Shown: piece after piece, positions 17,008-25,233 of the stretch
How positions within the stretch are numbered: the first letter of the stretch is position 1
How the letters are laid out: every line of letters begins with the position of its first letter
Source: Bacteroides uniformis
GTDB lineage: Bacteria > Bacteroidota > Bacteroidia > Bacteroidales > Bacteroidaceae
Assembly: GCF_025147485.1 (NCBI RefSeq)
Contig: NZ_CP102263.1
Coordinates: 4,105,501 to 4,169,500, forward strand
Length of the DNA stretch: 64,000 nt
Reading direction: 5' to 3'
Position numbers and translations under genes: made by a program
The notes under the pieces: generated by a model
What the model saw: the letters and a program-made list of their open reading frames with translations, nothing else
What the model was told of the DNA's origin: nothing
The model's database searches: none

Positions 17008-17646
17008 ATGGAAATCCATACATTATTGAAAATGCCTCCTTTTCAAGGCATAACAGAAGAAGAATTATTATCCCTCATCCTGGCACCCGAACATGCACGC
17101 AGGCAATGCAAACCTGCTGACTTTATTGCCATGCAGGGAGAAGCATACCGTTCTCTATTCATATTGTGCTGCGGCAGTGTGCGTACCCAAATGGTCAGTG
17201 CAGAGGGAAAGCAACTCACCATAGAAACGCTGAAAGCCCCGCAACTACTTGCCCCGGCTTTTGTCTTTGCCTCCGAAAACCGCTTCCCGGTAAATATCGA
17301 AGCAAAAGAGAAATGTGAGATACTCATCATAAACAAGAATGTCTTCCTGGAATTCCTGCATCGACACCCCACTGTGATGCGCAACTTTCTGCAACTGGTA
17401 TCGGACAGAACTCTGTTTCTCTCCAAAAAGCTGAATGCCTTTGCCCTGCAAAGCCTAAAATCGCGCATACTGAACTATCTACGCATGCATGGCACGATAC
17501 TCAACCAGCAGGAAGTGGCACAAATACTGGGAGTGGCTCGTCCCTCGCTGGCACGTGCCTTATCGGAGCTGGCAAGCGAAGGATGCATCCGGATAGAAAA
17601 GAAGGAAATGCGGATAAATGAAATCTCTGCCCAAAAGTATTTATAA
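17008..17646 (+). CDS. Crp/Fnr-family transcriptional regulator
   Basis: This 212-residue protein has a cyclic-nucleotide-binding-like sensor domain (about 15-125, with RSLFILCCGSVRTQMVSAEG) and a C-terminal winged helix (about 148-205), whose recognition helix lies in QEVAQILGVARPSLARALSE. There is no Fnr-type N-terminal cysteine cluster. It is divergent from hcp and followed by a second Crp/Fnr gene. In Porphyromonas gingivalis the Crp/Fnr protein HcpR activates hcp in response to NO, so by position this gene or its neighbour is a candidate HcpR. I give no symbol because the two cannot be told apart by inspection. Confidence 0.9.
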   Translation: MEIHTLLKMPPFQGITEEELLSLILAPEHARRQCKPADFIAMQGEAYRSLFILCCGSVRTQMVSAEGKQLTIETLKAPQLLAPAFVFASENRFPVNIEAKEKCEILIINKNVFLEFLHRHPTVMRNFLQLVSDRTLFLSKKLNAFALQSLKSRILNYLRMHGTILNQQEVAQILGVARPSLARALSELASEGCIRIEKKEMRINEISAQKYL

Positions 17647-17673
17647 AAAATGCCCGCACTTATATATTATTCT

Positions 17674-17681
17674 TACCTTTG
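17674..17681 (+). promoter_or_regulatory. -7 box of the second Crp/Fnr gene
   Basis: TACCTTTG matches TAnnTTTG 18 bases before the start codon at 17699. The second regulator therefore probably has its own promoter in addition to any read-through. No clear -33 box is present. Confidence 0.6.
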
Positions 17682-17698
17682 TCCAAGAATAAAAAGCT

Positions 17699-18388
17699 AT
17701 GGAAAAGATTCTACTGGATGAAAAGTACGAACAGTTATTGTTCCAAATCCCTCTACTAAGGGATTTGCCACATAATATCAAGCAATCGCTGCTTGAGAAA
17801 CTGGAATATTCAGTCTATTCTATAGACAAGAAAGATATAGTTGCCCGGCAAGGCACCCCCTGCAAGAAGCTATATATACTATTGGAAGGCAAATTGCGTG
17901 TAGATATTATAGACGGCCTGGGCAATAAGGTTATGGTAGAATACATCGTTGCCCCCCGGGCCTTTGCCACTCCCCATCTCTTCGGCAGCAACACCACACT
18001 GCCGGCAACTTTTACCGCCATTGAAGACTGTATCCTATTCACTGCGACCAAAGAATCCACCTTCAAACTTATCAGCCAGGATCCCAAAGTGCTGCACAAC
18101 TTCCTTTGCATAACGGGAAATTGCAATGCCTGCACGGTTTCGCGATTAAAAGCCCTTTCCCGCAAAACAGTCCGCGAAAGGTTTGTCGTCTATCTGTTTG
18201 AAAACAGAATTTCCAACTCTACCAGCATCACCATAGCGCATACCCAATCTGAGCTGGCAGAATACCTCAATGTAACCCGCCCGGCACTTTCAAAGGAAAT
18301 CAATAAGATGACCAAAGAAGGTATTATCCTAATGACGGGTAAGAAAATTGAGGTATTGAATGAAGCAGCTCTGAAAGAGTATATCTAA
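17699..18388 (+). CDS. Crp/Fnr-family transcriptional regulator
   Basis: This 229-residue protein has a sensor domain (about 20-130, with DIVARQGTPCKKLYILLEGK), a dimerisation helix containing two nearby cysteines (NCNACTVSRLKALS, about 140-155), and a winged-helix DNA-binding domain with SELAEYLNVTRPALSKEINK (about 182-201). It is not close in sequence to its neighbour, so the pair is not a recent duplication. It lies between the hcp regulator and the nrf cluster, ending one base before the convergent porin gene. A role in controlling nrf or hcp is inferred from position and from the operators found near both promoters. Confidence 0.9.
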   Translation: MEKILLDEKYEQLLFQIPLLRDLPHNIKQSLLEKLEYSVYSIDKKDIVARQGTPCKKLYILLEGKLRVDIIDGLGNKVMVEYIVAPRAFATPHLFGSNTTLPATFTAIEDCILFTATKESTFKLISQDPKVLHNFLCITGNCNACTVSRLKALSRKTVRERFVVYLFENRISNSTSITIAHTQSELAEYLNVTRPALSKEINKMTKEGIILMTGKKIEVLNEAALKEYI

Positions 18389-18389
18389 A

Positions 18390-19670
18390 CTACCATTTTA
18401 CAAACAAGATTCTCGGATTGATGTTGACAGATACCCAGCCCCAATCCTGCCAACGTTTATGGTCGCCGCCTTTCGCCACGCCCATGGACTTCGTACCCCG
18501 CATGATGGAGTAACCGGCAGAAAGCTTCACGCCCTTCATCACATTCCAGTCAAGCTGATAGTCTATCTCCGAACCCAATCCCTTTTTTACATCATCCAGC
18601 TTGGCAGCAGTAGCAAAATAGTGATAATTCAATTGCATACTCACCTGCTTGGATGTCTTGAAGTTAACACCCAACTGGGCATCCTGCAAACCGGGAGCGA
18701 CTCCCTGCCAGGCAGAAGCATAGAAATAATCCATCGCTCCATAGAACTTATGATGTGTTCCGTAAAGGGGATCGAAAGCCTTGAACTTGTCACCCTCCCC
18801 GTCACTTCCACTCAGATAATCATAACCCAAGCTCACACTCCATTGCTTGTCTATGGCATAGGCAGCCTTCACGCTTGCCATAAAGGCAGATACACTCTGC
18901 GCATTCTTGTTCTTTCCGGTCTGGTAATAGAAAGCAGCCTGCACGGGCAGCCAGTTTCCCGATTCCGGTTGATAAGTCACGTAAGTACCAAACGTCTGCA
19001 AATAGCGGGTACGGGAGGTCTCGGTCTCCGCATCACCGGTTTCCAGCCCCAGATTCATGAACAATAAAGAGACATCAAGATTGGAAGCTTGCGCCGCATA
19101 ATGATACCAAAGGGTCTGCATATTCTTGTAAGGTTGCGCGCCGTCATAATAATAGGTACCGCCTTTTGACTTTTCCTTGTTTTGGTTGAAGGCAAGAATG
19201 AAATGCAGTTGGTGGGCATTCTTGGCATAGCCCAGCTTCAAGGCATCATGATAGCGACCTGCGACATTCCAGTCCAGTCCTCCTAAAATACGTTCGTCAT
19301 CATAAGACAAGGTCTGGCGTCCCAGTTGTGCAAAAAAACCGGCACCGAAATCGAGCTTTGCCCATGCTTCGTTCATGATGAAACGCCCGTTAGTATCTAT
19401 CTGCGGGTCTTGTCCCCACACCCCTACATGCTGGGCGGAAATCTTCATGCTCAAGTCCGAGCGTTTGTACTCCATGGAAAGGCGTGCACGGTTGTTGATG
19501 AATGCAGCTGCTTTGTCTCCCTCGAAACGTGGGAACTGTGCACCGTTACGGTATTCTGCACGGGGTCTGATTTGCATCGACATGGTGAATTCGTTCTCTT
19601 TCTCCGCACTTTGCGCCCACAACATTCCGGGCAACAGCCATAAGCCTAATGCCAAATAAACTATCTTCAT
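18390..19670 (-). CDS. Alginate-export-family outer-membrane porin
   Basis: This 426-residue protein has a signal peptide (about 1-20, ending LWAQS) and a beta-barrel with the alginate_exp-family pattern, including MSMQIRPRAEYRNGAQFP, RARLSMEYKRSDLSMKISAQ and GRQTLSYDDERILGG. It ends in an aromatic-rich strand (LFVKW). It is the last gene of the cluster that starts with nrfH, eight bases after ccsA. Being co-transcribed with nitrite reductase, it may let nitrite or another small anion through the outer membrane. That is inference; the family name reflects alginate exporters and should not be read as function. Confidence 0.85.
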   Translation of the reverse strand: MKIVYLALGLWLLPGMLWAQSAEKENEFTMSMQIRPRAEYRNGAQFPRFEGDKAAAFINNRARLSMEYKRSDLSMKISAQHVGVWGQDPQIDTNGRFIMNEAWAKLDFGAGFFAQLGRQTLSYDDERILGGLDWNVAGRYHDALKLGYAKNAHQLHFILAFNQNKEKSKGGTYYYDGAQPYKNMQTLWYHYAAQASNLDVSLLFMNLGLETGDAETETSRTRYLQTFGTYVTYQPESGNWLPVQAAFYYQTGKNKNAQSVSAFMASVKAAYAIDKQWSVSLGYDYLSGSDGEGDKFKAFDPLYGTHHKFYGAMDYFYASAWQGVAPGLQDAQLGVNFKTSKQVSMQLNYHYFATAAKLDDVKKGLGSEIDYQLDWNVMKGVKLSAGYSIMRGTKSMGVAKGGDHKRWQDWGWVSVNINPRILFVKW

Positions 19671-19677
19671 AAGTATT

Positions 19678-20469
19678 TTAATTTAAGTTATACGTATGTA
19701 CACTCACTCCTTGTGCCGAGGGCAAATAATTGATGCCGTACCAGCACATTTGCAACAGCAGAAAAGATACAAGCAGGCCGACCAATGCCTTGCGATGTGC
19801 CGCGGGACGCCCCAGACGGAAATGGATATATGCCAGATAGGAAAACCAGGTAGCCGCCGCCCAAGTCTCTTTAGGGTCCCATGCCCAATAGTGTCCCCAA
19901 GCAGCTTTTGCCCAGACGGCACCGGACAGCATACCCAGCGTCATGAAAGCAAGCCCTACATAAGTCAAGTTATCGCACAGAGCCATCTCATGCCTTTCAA
20001 TCCCCTTCTTCTTGAACCACAGCAGGTAGACAGCCATCACCGTAGCGGCACCCAGCATGGCGTAGGCAAACATATAAACAATGACATGAGGAGTGAACCA
20101 CGGGCTCTGCAAGGCGGGCATCAAAGTCTTATTGTGTATTTCGGGCTTGAATATATTGATGCAGACAAACACCAGTGACAAAATGGTACTGAAACCGAGA
20201 ATCCATTTATACTTCCAACGGCCGTAAGTGATGATTCCCGCCAACGGAAGAAAAAACGAATACCACAGACGGGTCTCTCCCATCGTCCGCATCGGAGGAC
20301 GTTCCAAAGAAATCCACATACCGACAATGAAACTGAAAAAGACAACCAGTCCCAGGCAGGTAAAGGTATATACCACTGCCGGGCGTTTTCCACGCCATGC
20401 AGCGAAAGCTCCCCATCCCCAGAAGAGTAAAGCGACAATGGCAAACAGAGCAAAATAATCCCAACTCAT
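19678..20469 (-). CDS. ccsA: Cytochrome c biogenesis protein CcsA (system II)
   Basis: This 263-residue membrane protein has about eight helices and the tryptophan-rich haem-handling motif of the family, WGHYWAWDPKETWAAATWFS (about 200-219), followed by conserved histidines (IHFRLG). CcsA carries haem across the membrane and, with ResB/CcsB, attaches it to apocytochromes c. Its start overlaps the end of the resB-like gene by four bases. In the epsilonproteobacterium Wolinella a dedicated CcsBA-type protein (NrfI) matures NrfA with its unusual CxxCK haem site, and the present operon suggests the same dedicated role. Confidence 0.9.
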   Translation of the reverse strand: MSWDYFALFAIVALLFWGWGAFAAWRGKRPAVVYTFTCLGLVVFFSFIVGMWISLERPPMRTMGETRLWYSFFLPLAGIITYGRWKYKWILGFSTILSLVFVCINIFKPEIHNKTLMPALQSPWFTPHVIVYMFAYAMLGAATVMAVYLLWFKKKGIERHEMALCDNLTYVGLAFMTLGMLSGAVWAKAAWGHYWAWDPKETWAAATWFSYLAYIHFRLGRPAAHRKALVGLLVSFLLLQMCWYGINYLPSAQGVSVHTYNLN

Positions 20470-21710
20470 ACCGTCTCCTCCTTTCTTTCTTCTTTTCCTT
20501 TTGGTGCATTGACAAACAAGCAGACTGCTCCCAGCACCATCATTATAATGCCGGCATATACAGCCGGGAGCCAGGGGTCGCGCACCAGTTCAAAGACACT
20601 GACATCACTCCACCGTCCCTTCGTCTCGTCATAGCTCAATTGATAAATATTCCACCCGGATATCTTCAACGGACGATTCACCTCGATAGTGTCTTCCACC
20701 ACATCTCCCGCCTGCGTATAAACCGTAACAGCAGACACAAACCGTTGCGGCTCACGTTCGGGCATCACCAGACTGGTCTGCTCCGACAAACGCAATGCCT
20801 TATAGGGGAACATGAAGCTGCCGCAACTCACCCATCCCTCCTTCGACTGTCCGGAGGCGGTGTTCACCGCTTTCAGATAAACGGCATAGGCAGCTCCCAT
20901 CGAATGGAATTCAGTAAACTTTAAGGTATCTTCCGTAGCCACGGAGGCAGCCATAGGAATGGTTTGAAAAATGGAGATGTCCCAATCCAGCAATTTTCCC
21001 CGTTCCACCTTCTCTTCCAGCAACAAATGTTCCGGCATATCCTTCGGCAGTGCCTGCCCCGTCTCATTGTCTATCAGCATCAGTTTGGGAGGATACTCGT
21101 GTATAGTAAATTCTTTCAGCTCAACAGCAAGCGGAAGTTCCGTCAGCTTGCCGCCCTCATCTATGGCACGCCATTCGGTCTTGCCCAATTGGGTAATCAT
21201 TTTAAGACGCTGCATATCCGCATTGCCCAGCGTTGCCGTCAGAAGGGCAACAAACAAGCCGGCATGATTCAGCAGAAAAGGAATCTTACGCACATTGAAG
21301 GGGATAGCGGCACGGAGAATAGTCATCCCTAAGACAGCAACCAGCCAGACATAAAGTAACACAAACGGCCCAAAAGAAAGCATTTTCGAAAAGCCGATGA
21401 CATCTGCCGAAGGATGGGTGGAGGGAACCTGCCGTACCAACCCCATAATGACAGTGATAGCCGCCACACAGACCAGGGAAGAAACTGCAGCCGTATAATG
21501 ACTGAGCCATCCGAAACAATACACCCGTTTGCGAAGCCCATGCATCCCTGCCAGCAACAGCAAGAACAGCACCAGAACAATGATATTGACCGGCCATGCA
21601 AACAAGCCCCAACGAATGCCTCCAACGCTCCACTGTAACAGCAAGCCCGTGACAAACAGTCCTGCCCCACAGATAAAACCTTCCTTATACCCCCACGGTT
21701 TCTTCCACAT
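20466..21710 (-). CDS. resB: Cytochrome c biogenesis protein, ResB/CcsB-like (system II)
   Basis: This 414-residue protein has four N-terminal membrane helices (within about 10-165), a large periplasmic domain (about 175-385) containing VELKEFTIHEYPPKLMLIDN and INRPLKISGWNIYQLSYDET-like segments, and a last helix near 388-408. The topology matches ResB, the partner of CcsA that presents the apocytochrome and keeps haem reduced. It lies 31 bases after nrfA. Together with ccsA it forms a complete system II haem lyase inside the nrf operon. Confidence 0.88.
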   Translation of the reverse strand: MWKKPWGYKEGFICGAGLFVTGLLLQWSVGGIRWGLFAWPVNIIVLVLFLLLLAGMHGLRKRVYCFGWLSHYTAAVSSLVCVAAITVIMGLVRQVPSTHPSADVIGFSKMLSFGPFVLLYVWLVAVLGMTILRAAIPFNVRKIPFLLNHAGLFVALLTATLGNADMQRLKMITQLGKTEWRAIDEGGKLTELPLAVELKEFTIHEYPPKLMLIDNETGQALPKDMPEHLLLEEKVERGKLLDWDISIFQTIPMAASVATEDTLKFTEFHSMGAAYAVYLKAVNTASGQSKEGWVSCGSFMFPYKALRLSEQTSLVMPEREPQRFVSAVTVYTQAGDVVEDTIEVNRPLKISGWNIYQLSYDETKGRWSDVSVFELVRDPWLPAVYAGIIMMVLGAVCLFVNAPKGKEERKEETV

Positions 21711-21741
21711 CTTCTGATTTATGATTTGACGATGTACAAAT

Positions 21742-23223
21742 TTATTTTAGTGCTAACCGGTTGTTAGCTTTCGCTTTTTCCAGCCAAGCCGGTGCTGTAG
21801 TCTTCAGGAAATTGTCCTTTGCAGCTCTTTCGGCATCCATATCGAGCCCGATATATTCCTGCGCCTTGTCTTTGGTGGAGATATCCGGCATAGGAACATT
21901 GTCTGTATATCCATGCTTCGCCAGCACCTTGGAGATAGCCAAACGCGCCTGCATGGCTCTATCCAACCCATGAGACAAGACACGCTGGATTTCTTGCGGT
22001 GCGTGGAAAGAGCCACCGTGAGATGCCACACCGAAGTCCCAACGCCATTGTGCCTGACGAATCAGCGCCAACACATCTTTCATCTGCTCTTCCGTAGCTC
22101 CCTTATCCCAAGCAAATTTAGCTTCGATATGGGCTTTGGCAAGTTCCTGCTCCAAGCGGTTACGGATTTCATTGGCCTTGCGCTGGCGTTCGTAGACGTT
22201 GTTGCGCAAAGTTTCCTCACTTTCGCGGTGGCAGGTTTGGCAGGTACGGTCTATCATAGCCAACGGACTCTGTATATGGTGGTCGCTGAACTTCACGCCA
22301 CCTTCACTCTTATAAGGCATGTGGCAGTCCGCACACGATACGCCACGCTGGCCGTGAATCCCCATCTGGGCTATTTCAAAATCGGGGTGCTGCGCTTTCA
22401 GGATAGGGGTACGGCTCAACTTGTGTATATAGTCGTAGAAACCAGCCTCATCATAATAGGCTTCCATGTCTTCCACCGTAAAACCTTTGTCCCAGGGGAA
22501 AGTCAGGTACTTGCCGTCGCCCTTGAAGTAATACTCCACATGGCACTGCGCACATACCAGTGAACGCATCTCCTGCGGAGTGGCCTTGGTAATATCCTTG
22601 CCTTGGCGTTCAAAAGCCTCTATCAAAGCCGGACGGCTGATATGCAGGTTCATGTTTTCCGGTTCGTGGCAGTCGGCACAACCAATCGGGTTTACAATTT
22701 CATCGCCCAAAGCGCCCCACTTATTGTTATAGAAAGCATCCACACCGATAGCTTCCATCATGCGGGGCACATCGGGGCTCTTGCAAGTCCAGCAAGTAGA
22801 AGGCTGCGGGCCATCCGTAGCAGTGGCAGGCGCACCGGTACGAAGAGTTGCCGTAATGTCCTCGATGGCATGCATATGTCCGCGCGGAGTGGAATAGTCC
22901 TTGGAGAAGGCATATCCCGCCCAGAGCACTACCATCTCGGGACGCTGTTCCAATACATCCACAGCCACATTTCCATTGAATTCACTCTGGAAGTCGGTCT
23001 TGGCAGTTTCAGTCCATGTCTGATACTCACGGGGGAAATCACTCTTAAAGACTTCGTTGCGTGCCTCAATTCCCTCAATCACTGTTTTGCGGTTATTGAA
23101 TACACTTGCCAGCTCGGCCCTGCGCTCCATCAAGGCAGAAACACATAGCCCCAAGACAAATACAACGACCATTGAACCACCGAACAACAGCCATCCTTGC
23201 CACGATTTTAATCTCTTTTCCAT
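21742..23223 (-). CDS. nrfA: Ammonia-forming cytochrome c nitrite reductase
   Basis: This 493-residue protein has an N-terminal signal or anchor helix (12-32), the catalytic haem site CWTCK (144-148) whose lysine is the axial ligand, and four further CxxCH sites (in GCADCH, VCAQCH, SCADCH, TCQTCH), making five haems. This is the full NrfA pattern. The enzyme reduces nitrite by six electrons to ammonium in the periplasm, and can also act on NO and hydroxylamine. It takes electrons from the NrfH quinol dehydrogenase encoded 21 bases upstream. It is followed by resB and ccsA, which supply haem. Confidence 0.98.
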   Translation of the reverse strand: MEKRLKSWQGWLLFGGSMVVVFVLGLCVSALMERRAELASVFNNRKTVIEGIEARNEVFKSDFPREYQTWTETAKTDFQSEFNGNVAVDVLEQRPEMVVLWAGYAFSKDYSTPRGHMHAIEDITATLRTGAPATATDGPQPSTCWTCKSPDVPRMMEAIGVDAFYNNKWGALGDEIVNPIGCADCHEPENMNLHISRPALIEAFERQGKDITKATPQEMRSLVCAQCHVEYYFKGDGKYLTFPWDKGFTVEDMEAYYDEAGFYDYIHKLSRTPILKAQHPDFEIAQMGIHGQRGVSCADCHMPYKSEGGVKFSDHHIQSPLAMIDRTCQTCHRESEETLRNNVYERQRKANEIRNRLEQELAKAHIEAKFAWDKGATEEQMKDVLALIRQAQWRWDFGVASHGGSFHAPQEIQRVLSHGLDRAMQARLAISKVLAKHGYTDNVPMPDISTKDKAQEYIGLDMDAERAAKDNFLKTTAPAWLEKAKANNRLALK

Positions 23224-23244
23224 ATCTATGAAGATTTATTGTTA

Positions 23245-23835
23245 TTATTCCTTTATCAGTTTCTGCAACCACTCCGGCACGGGAGATTCCGGATAGGGTA
23301 CCAATGCAGCGGGTGTAGACGAAAGACTGTTCATTCCACCATGAGGCACGTCGCGGTGGCAATCCCAGCATGCCTTTCCGTCGCCGGTGAGGGTCATCAT
23401 GTAGTCTATTTTACCAGCATCCACAAACTCGTTGGTCAGTTGCGTATGGCAACGGATGCAATTATTCATAATGACCTGCGCACTTGCTGCCTCGGCTTGG
23501 ATAGCCTGCGGTTCGCTTTTAGTGAGAAAGGCACCCACGTGCTTCATGCCGTCCATGCCTTTGAAAGCCCATTTCTTTACTATATTTTCATGAGGGACAT
23601 GGCAATCGTTACAAGTGGCATCCCGGCTGTGGGAACTGTGCATCCAGGTTGCATAATAAGAAGCCATGATGTGGCAGTTGACACATGCCGCAGGGTCATC
23701 TCCCAGATAAGTGTGCGCCCGGAGAAGATACATAAACAAGCCTCCGCCGCCGACGAGGACACCGCATACAATGAGTGCCGTTACTTTCCATCTGTAGGAC
23801 GGAAATAGTTTACTTATGATTGGTAACTTCGCCAT
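23245..23835 (-). CDS. nrfH: Cytochrome c nitrite reductase small subunit, quinol dehydrogenase
   Basis: This 196-residue NapC/NirT-type protein has one N-terminal transmembrane helix (about 18-36) and four CxxCH haem sites (CVNCH, CNDCH, CIRCH, CWDCH), the usual number for NrfH. It oxidises menaquinol in the membrane and passes electrons to NrfA. It is the first gene of the operon nrfH-nrfA-resB-ccsA-porin, and a strong palindrome lies just upstream of its predicted promoter. Confidence 0.96.
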   Translation of the reverse strand: MAKLPIISKLFPSYRWKVTALIVCGVLVGGGGLFMYLLRAHTYLGDDPAACVNCHIMASYYATWMHSSHSRDATCNDCHVPHENIVKKWAFKGMDGMKHVGAFLTKSEPQAIQAEAASAQVIMNNCIRCHTQLTNEFVDAGKIDYMMTLTGDGKACWDCHRDVPHGGMNSLSSTPAALVPYPESPVPEWLQKLIKE

Positions 23836-23852
23836 AAAATGAATATTTTCAG

Positions 23853-23897
23853 CAAAAATAGGCAGTTACAATCTAAAAAAGTGTAATCATGATTACA
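23853..23897 (-). promoter_or_regulatory. nrf promoter with Crp/Fnr-type palindrome
   Basis: On the minus strand TATTTTTG followed by C (23853-23860) is a consensus -7 box 18 bases before the nrfH start codon. The perfect palindrome TGTAATCATGATTACA (23882-23897) ends 21 bases upstream of it, occupying the place of the -33 box. Its half-sites TGTAA and TTACA with a six-base spacer have the Crp/Fnr layout. The centre lies about 33 bases from the centre of the -7 box, near -41 from the predicted start, which is the classical class II activator position. Activation of the operon by one of the two neighbouring Crp/Fnr proteins is inferred. Confidence 0.65.
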
Positions 23898-24032
23898 TTT
23901 TTCCATTTATTTTTCAGTATTTTTAATAAAGCATTCATTCTCCAGACATACCTATATGAAAACGTCCACAAAACACGCACGCCTGCGCATCTTGTGGACA
24001 TCTTCATCCTTTTATAAAACTGCCTGCTTTTT

Positions 24033-25226
24033 CTAAGCAACTTTCTTTAATTGTATGTTCGCTTTCCTACTGCCCTTCCGAATCAATCTGCGAATCCAAA
24101 GATAATAGCCCGTCAGCGGCAAGCTGGCCCCTACCAAAGCGGCAAGGAAACTCAATATGCGGGTGGTCAGCCCTCCCCAACTGCCTACATGAACGGAGAA
24201 TATCCAGCCACGGATTTTTCCTGAAGCGTCGGCATCCTTATATAAGGTAGCCCCGGTGATTTCACCGCTACGGGGATTGAACGTATAGCGGTCGGCAGCA
24301 CGCTGGTTGCCCAACCGATTGAAAGAAACCGTAGCAGAGCCTTTGAACACGGTAATCTGTTTATAATCAGGATTGAGTTCCTTCAGTTCTTCGTAAACCT
24401 TCTGCCAGTTTGCAAAGGGAGAGAAGGGCTTTCTTTCACGATTCTCAGTTCCCGGTCTGCCATCAGACCGACCTTGTCCCCCATCTCCTCCGTGGGCAGC
24501 AGTTTGTGCCGGAGCACCGTGTCCCCCACCTCCTTGCGCAGTTTCCACTCCGAAGACCTTGTAGAAACCGGTACGATACCAGGAGAAAGACCATGTCAGT
24601 CCCGTAAGCGCCATTGCCAGCAGAAAAATCAGCGTGTACATACCGCCTGCCACATGCAGGTCGTAGCAGAAGCGGCGCCAACCTTTATTGATAACAATCT
24701 TCAGACTGTTCTTCAAAACTTTCTTTGTACGGGGCCACCAAATGACAATGCCCGATATCAGGACAAAGACAAACATCAGCGTGGCAGTGCCCACAATCAT
24801 TTTCCCCCAGAAGATGCCTCCATCGGGCTTCATGCTGTCCAGCAACCAGCGATGCAGGCGGAACATGGTCGTGAAAAACGGCGCACGCTCATACTTGCCC
24901 TTTATCTCACCCGTATACTGGTCTACATAGACGGAAGCACGACGAGGTTTGGAAAGGTTCACCTGCCAGGCACGCTCCGGAGCAGACGAGGCTGTGACAC
25001 CCGTCACAGAAACACTATCCGGCAGAGTAGCGGCCACTTTTTCGGCCACCTTGCCCATGGGAAGCGGTGCCGGCCCGACTTTCTCCACATAGTAGAGGTC
25101 GCGGTGGCAGAGCTCCATCACCTCCGTCTCGAATACCAGCATGGCTCCGGAAAAACAGATAAGGGTAATCAGTAGCCCGAAGGGGACTGAAAGCCATAAA
25201 TGTATCTTACGAAAAACTTTCTTCAT
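24033..25226 (-). CDS. xusC: PepSY-associated membrane protein, XusC-like ferric reductase candidate
   Basis: This 397-residue protein has the PepSY_TM layout: an N-terminal helix (about 12-33), a periplasmic PepSY part (PERAWQVNLSKPRRASVYVD), helices near 145-170 and 195-220, and a last helix near 365-382. Conserved histidines lie at the helix ends (RKIHLW, RLHRWLLD, DLHVAGG, FSVHVGSWGG), where they could bind haem. A Gly/His-rich loop (about 230-265) is inserted after the third helix. In B. thetaiotaomicron the order TonB receptor, DUF4374 lipoprotein and PepSY protein is XusABC, which takes up ferric enterobactin; the same order is present here. It lies seven bases after the DUF4374 gene. 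Confidence 0.8.
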   Translation of the reverse strand: MKKVFRKIHLWLSVPFGLLITLICFSGAMLVFETEVMELCHRDLYYVEKVGPAPLPMGKVAEKVAATLPDSVSVTGVTASSAPERAWQVNLSKPRRASVYVDQYTGEIKGKYERAPFFTTMFRLHRWLLDSMKPDGGIFWGKMIVGTATLMFVFVLISGIVIWWPRTKKVLKNSLKIVINKGWRRFCYDLHVAGGMYTLIFLLAMALTGLTWSFSWYRTGFYKVFGVETAQGGGGHGAPAQTAAHGGDGGQGRSDGRPGTENRERKPFSPFANWQKVYEELKELNPDYKQITVFKGSATVSFNRLGNQRAADRYTFNPRSGEITGATLYKDADASGKIRGWIFSVHVGSWGGLTTRILSFLAALVGASLPLTGYYLWIRRLIRKGSRKANIQLKKVA

Positions 25227-25233
25227 AGGAGCT

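Noticed and set aside
18390..19670. Reading the alginate-export-family porin as evidence for alginate metabolism
   Set aside because: No alginate synthesis or lyase genes are present, and the operon context is nitrite reduction. The family name is historical.
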